From an uncultured Bacteroidota bacterium (GTDB lineage: Bacteria > Bacteroidota > Bacteroidia > Chitinophagales > Chitinophagaceae): a stretch of 8,430 nucleotides of DNA. Under the pieces are notes generated by a model. It had not been told where the DNA came from. It worked only from the letters and a program-made list of their open reading frames with translations, and did no database searches. Both the position numbers and the translations under genes were made by a program. Shown here in pieces: positions 5,604-8,430 of this stretch. Position 1 is the stretch's first letter. Each line of letters begins with the position of its first letter. The DNA lies in contig CAIRNW010000202.1 of assembly GCA_903879995.1 (NCBI GenBank), positions 1 to 8,430 on the forward strand, written 5' to 3'.

Positions 5604-8396
5604 ATGAAGAAAGTTCTCCTATTTTTTTTCTTTCAGATTTTATCGCTGATTGTTTTTTCTCAACAATTCGGGGGTCACCGCAGCCGTCAGCGTTGGCTAC
5701 AAATCAAAACGGATACAGTACAACTCATTTTTGCGCCGGGCTTAGACAGTCAAGCTCAGCGTGCCTCAAAACTGGTTCATTTATTAGCGCGTGAACGTCC
5801 TGTAACATTGGGTTCACGTGTTCGGTCTATACCAATTATTCTTCAACATCGAACAGTGATTCCCAATGGATATGTGCAGGTTGGACCCACACGAAGTGAG
5901 TGGTTTCTCCAGCCTGATTTAGATAATTTTTCTAATGGGGCCATTGGTTGGTCTGATCAATTAGCCTTACATGAGTACAGACATGTGGAGCAATTTGAGA
6001 ATATGAAGCAGGGGCTTAGCAAATTTGCGCTGCAGCTTTTTGGTGAGCAAGCATTTGATTTAGCCATCAATGCAGCGGTGCCAAACTGGTTTTTTGAGGG
6101 AGATGCAGTTTGGCAAGAATCGGCATTAAGCAAACAGGGTAGAGGAAAATTGCCCCGGTTTATGAATAGTTTCCCGGTACTTTGGTCCGCAGGTAAGAAT
6201 TACTCTTGGCTAAAACTTCGTAACGGTTCTTATAAAGATTGGGTACCCAATCACTATGAATTAGGTTATTTGATAGTGAATTACGGTTATCAGCAATTTG
6301 GCAATCAGTTTTGGGAAAAGGTAATACGAGATGCTGTTTCTTATCGCTCTTTACTTTTCCCCTTCCAAGCCTCAATAAAAAAACATGCTGGGTTAAATTA
6401 CCGGACATTTATCAAGCAGGCCTTTCAATATTATCGGTCATCCAGTATTGCAAAAACAGTGGCTGCAGGTGAATCGCTATTCAAGATTAATAAGCGTTAT
6501 GTGGATCATCGTCAATTTCCCTATCAAGTTGGCCAGGATTCGCTAGTTTATATTCGTTCAACAAATCGTCACCGACCAGGATTTTATTTGTTTGATGGGG
6601 AGAAAGAGCATCGTTTACGTACACAGGATATTGCGCTGGATCCGCAATTCAGTTACCGAAATGGTAAAATTGTCTATGCGGCTTTTGAACGAGATCCTCG
6701 CAGAGGCTGGATTACCTATAGCGCATTACGATTGATGGATGTACAAAATTGTACTCAAATTGATTTAACGAACAAGACACGTTATTTCACGCCTGATATT
6801 TCTGCTGCCGGCGTAGTGGTAGCGGTACAAGTAAAAGAGGAGGGCACCACTTCATTGCATTGGTTGGAAACGCCAAGCGGAAAGCTCATTCGTTCTTACC
6901 AGTCACCGCAAGGATATTTTCTTACTGATCCAAAATTCATAGGGGAGGATAGCGTAATAACGGCGGCACGTCAATCGGATGGCACCATGGCTTTGTTATT
7001 GGTTACAAAAGATAGGGAGGAAGTGCTCACTCCTTTTTTACCATTTAGCATTGGATTTCTGCAGTACCACCAGGGTGCTATTTATTTTTCCGGAGGGTTT
7101 TCTGCTAATGACAATTTATATCAGTTTGATATTTCAGCTAAGAAACTATATAGCCTCATTGATAATGGGCTTGGAAAATACCAAGTTCATGTGGCTGCTA
7201 ATCGGGTGTATTGGTCTGAGCAACAGGCGGAGGGTTATCAATTACGATCGATGTTGATCGATTCATTAAAGCCGAAAGAGTTTGATTTATCATTGGTAAA
7301 GCCTTTGGATGTAAAGAAAGTGGCTTTCCAGCAACCTACAGATAAGTGGGCAAACTTTTCTACTCATTCGAGACTATACCCGGTTCAACCTTTTAAAAAA
7401 TCTACACAGCTTTTCAATTTTCATAGTTGGCGTCCCGTATATGAAGATCCACTTTTCTCTATGACCCTTTTTGGCGAAAATGCATTAAATACCCTGCAAA
7501 CTGAAGTTCGTTATCAATATAATGAGTCTGAACGTACGCATGGTTTGGGAACTTCAGCCAGTTATGGAAATTGGTTTTTGCAGGTAAATGGAGGTCTTGA
7601 TTATACTTTTAGCAGGCAATTTACTAGTCGTGGTATAACCAGAACCTGGGATCAATTAGATGCAAGACTTGGATGGGTGTTGCCGCTTACGGATACGAGA
7701 GGACGCTATTTTAGACAGTTATATCTGTCCAGTCACTATGTTTTACGTTCTGATTTTTTTAAGGGGTTTGACCGGGATACATTTGGAATTCGTTCAATTC
7801 AACATTTTGTGCATGGACTCAGTGGCTCTTTCCAAGCCAATACGGCCATGCAACATATTTTTCCAAGGCTCGGCTTAACGTATACTACTGCTTTCAGACA
7901 CAGCATTGCTGCTATTCCTGGTGTTCAATTTAATGGACAATTCAAAATTTATTTACCGGGTATATTACAGCATCATCATTTGGTTACAGGATTCTATTGG
8001 CAGGAACGTGATACACTGGCTAGGTTGGCATTTGGAAATCGATTTCCTTATAGCCGAGGATTCGTGGGTCGTTATTTCTCCAGAATGTGGCGAACCAGCC
8101 TAGACTACCATTTTCCTATTTGGCATCCTGATTGGGGGTTTGCAAACCTGGCCTATCTGTCTAGAATTCGTGCTGCTTTATTTTATGATTATACTCGGGT
8201 ATATTCTACCAACAAGCAAGTAAGCGTTCCTCAGCGAAGCGCAGGTGCTGAAATTTATTTTGATACCAAGTGGTGGAATCAGCATCCTGTAAATTTTGGA
8301 TTTCGTGTATCAAAACTCTTGGATCGCGATCAGTTTGATGGATTCAAGGGCTGGTTTATGGAATTTATTTGGCCAGTTAGTTTAACGAGTCGCTGA
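5604..8396 (+). CDS. Exported outer-membrane protein with HEXXH peptidase-like domain, probable beta-propeller and C-terminal beta-barrel
   Basis: This 930-residue protein has three apparent parts. Residues 1-19 are a signal peptide (hydrophobic run with FFFF, ending VFS before QQ). Residues about 30-280 resemble the gluzincin 'peptidase MA' fold: ALHEYRHVEQ holds an HEXXH zinc motif (H123, E124, H127), and NWFFEGDAVWQES supplies a likely third ligand, E165, in an EG context. Residues about 290-580 are strand-rich with repeated short blocks such as DSLVYIRS, GKIVYAAF, GAIYFSGG and NRVYWSEQ, spaced like blades of a TolB/WD40-like propeller. Residues about 600-930 alternate aromatic and polar residues as in an outer-membrane barrel. 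PYSRGF (815-820) followed by TSLDYHFPIW (831-840) recalls the RGF/RGY loop and following strand of Omp85/surface-antigen barrels. The barrel class and protease activity are inferred; no substrate is assigned. It probably shares a transcript with the dehydrogenase 4 bases upstream. The signal-peptide codons contain a run of eight T (5622-5629). Confidence 0.75.
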   Translation: MKKVLLFFFFQILSLIVFSQQFGGHRSRQRWLQIKTDTVQLIFAPGLDSQAQRASKLVHLLARERPVTLGSRVRSIPIILQHRTVIPNGYVQVGPTRSEWFLQPDLDNFSNGAIGWSDQLALHEYRHVEQFENMKQGLSKFALQLFGEQAFDLAINAAVPNWFFEGDAVWQESALSKQGRGKLPRFMNSFPVLWSAGKNYSWLKLRNGSYKDWVPNHYELGYLIVNYGYQQFGNQFWEKVIRDAVSYRSLLFPFQASIKKHAGLNYRTFIKQAFQYYRSSSIAKTVAAGESLFKINKRYVDHRQFPYQVGQDSLVYIRSTNRHRPGFYLFDGEKEHRLRTQDIALDPQFSYRNGKIVYAAFERDPRRGWITYSALRLMDVQNCTQIDLTNKTRYFTPDISAAGVVVAVQVKEEGTTSLHWLETPSGKLIRSYQSPQGYFLTDPKFIGEDSVITAARQSDGTMALLLVTKDREEVLTPFLPFSIGFLQYHQGAIYFSGGFSANDNLYQFDISAKKLYSLIDNGLGKYQVHVAANRVYWSEQQAEGYQLRSMLIDSLKPKEFDLSLVKPLDVKKVAFQQPTDKWANFSTHSRLYPVQPFKKSTQLFNFHSWRPVYEDPLFSMTLFGENALNTLQTEVRYQYNESERTHGLGTSASYGNWFLQVNGGLDYTFSRQFTSRGITRTWDQLDARLGWVLPLTDTRGRYFRQLYLSSHYVLRSDFFKGFDRDTFGIRSIQHFVHGLSGSFQANTAMQHIFPRLGLTYTTAFRHSIAAIPGVQFNGQFKIYLPGILQHHHLVTGFYWQERDTLARLAFGNRFPYSRGFVGRYFSRMWRTSLDYHFPIWHPDWGFANLAYLSRIRAALFYDYTRVYSTNKQVSVPQRSAGAEIYFDTKWWNQHPVNFGFRVSKLLDRDQFDGFKGWFMEFIWPVSLTSR

Positions 8397-8402
8397 TCTT
8401 TG
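8395..8402 (+). promoter_or_regulatory. Near-consensus -7 element before a possible downstream gene
   Basis: GATCTTTG differs from TAnnTTTG only in its first base and overlaps the stop codon of the preceding gene. It resembles the TATCTTTG elements before ftsK and lolA in sequence and in position at a gene boundary. TTG at 8369-8371 is a possible -33 element with a 23-base spacer. The evidence is moderate at best because one consensus base is missing. Confidence 0.35.
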
Positions 8403-8417
8403 TTTGTGTAAATTCCA

Positions 8418-8430
8418 ATGTTTAATCAAT
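8418..8430 (+). CDS. Possible start of a downstream gene (cut by window edge)
   Basis: An ATG at 8418 opens a frame reading MFNQ before the window ends. It lies 15 bases after a near-consensus -7 element, the same spacing range seen for the other promoters here. Four codons cannot identify a product or prove coding, so this is a positional guess. Confidence 0.25.

Noticed and set aside
6979..7257. 92-codon plus-strand frame within the large outer-membrane protein gene
   Set aside because: It is an out-of-frame shadow; the main frame is continuous for 930 codons across it.

Overview
This window is a compact, gene-dense piece of a Bacteroidota chromosome. It is most likely from the Chitinophagia/Sphingobacteriia side of the phylum, although that placement is an inference. 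The evidence is: moderate-to-low GC; several copies of the Bacteroidota -7 promoter element TAnnTTTG just before start codons; almost no Shine-Dalgarno sequences; an ftsK-lolA pair; and a large outer-membrane protein whose signal peptide ends in the phylum-typical 'FSQ'. There is no gene-free stretch over 300 bases, and I see no RNA gene, mobile element, CRISPR array or attachment site.

Layout, left to right. Positions 3-74 look like the tail of an upstream plus-strand gene that overlaps the next start codon by 8 bases. Then come a small DUF423 membrane protein (67-468), the DNA translocase FtsK (483-3086) and the periplasmic lipoprotein carrier LolA (3132-3794), all on the plus strand. The Kdo-8-phosphate synthase gene kdsA (3775-4614) runs the other way and overlaps the 3' end of lolA by 20 bases. 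A divergent promoter region of only 40 bases separates kdsA from a plus-strand pair. That pair is an SDR-type L-threonine 3-dehydrogenase (4655-5599) and, four bases later, a 930-residue exported protein (5604-8396). The latter combines a zinc-peptidase-like HEYRH domain, a probable beta-propeller and a predicted outer-membrane beta-barrel. The last 34 bases hold a near-consensus promoter element and a possible next start codon.

How the genes fit together. Three genes concern the cell envelope: lolA (lipoprotein transport to the outer membrane), kdsA (the Kdo sugar of LPS) and the 930-residue barrel protein. FtsK couples division to chromosome segregation. The threonine dehydrogenase is metabolic and has no obvious functional link to its co-transcribed partner. 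Most of the region is conserved housekeeping. The least understood and most interesting item is the peptidase/propeller/barrel protein, followed by the interleaved kdsA/dehydrogenase promoters and the apparently leaderless ftsK and kdsA transcripts.
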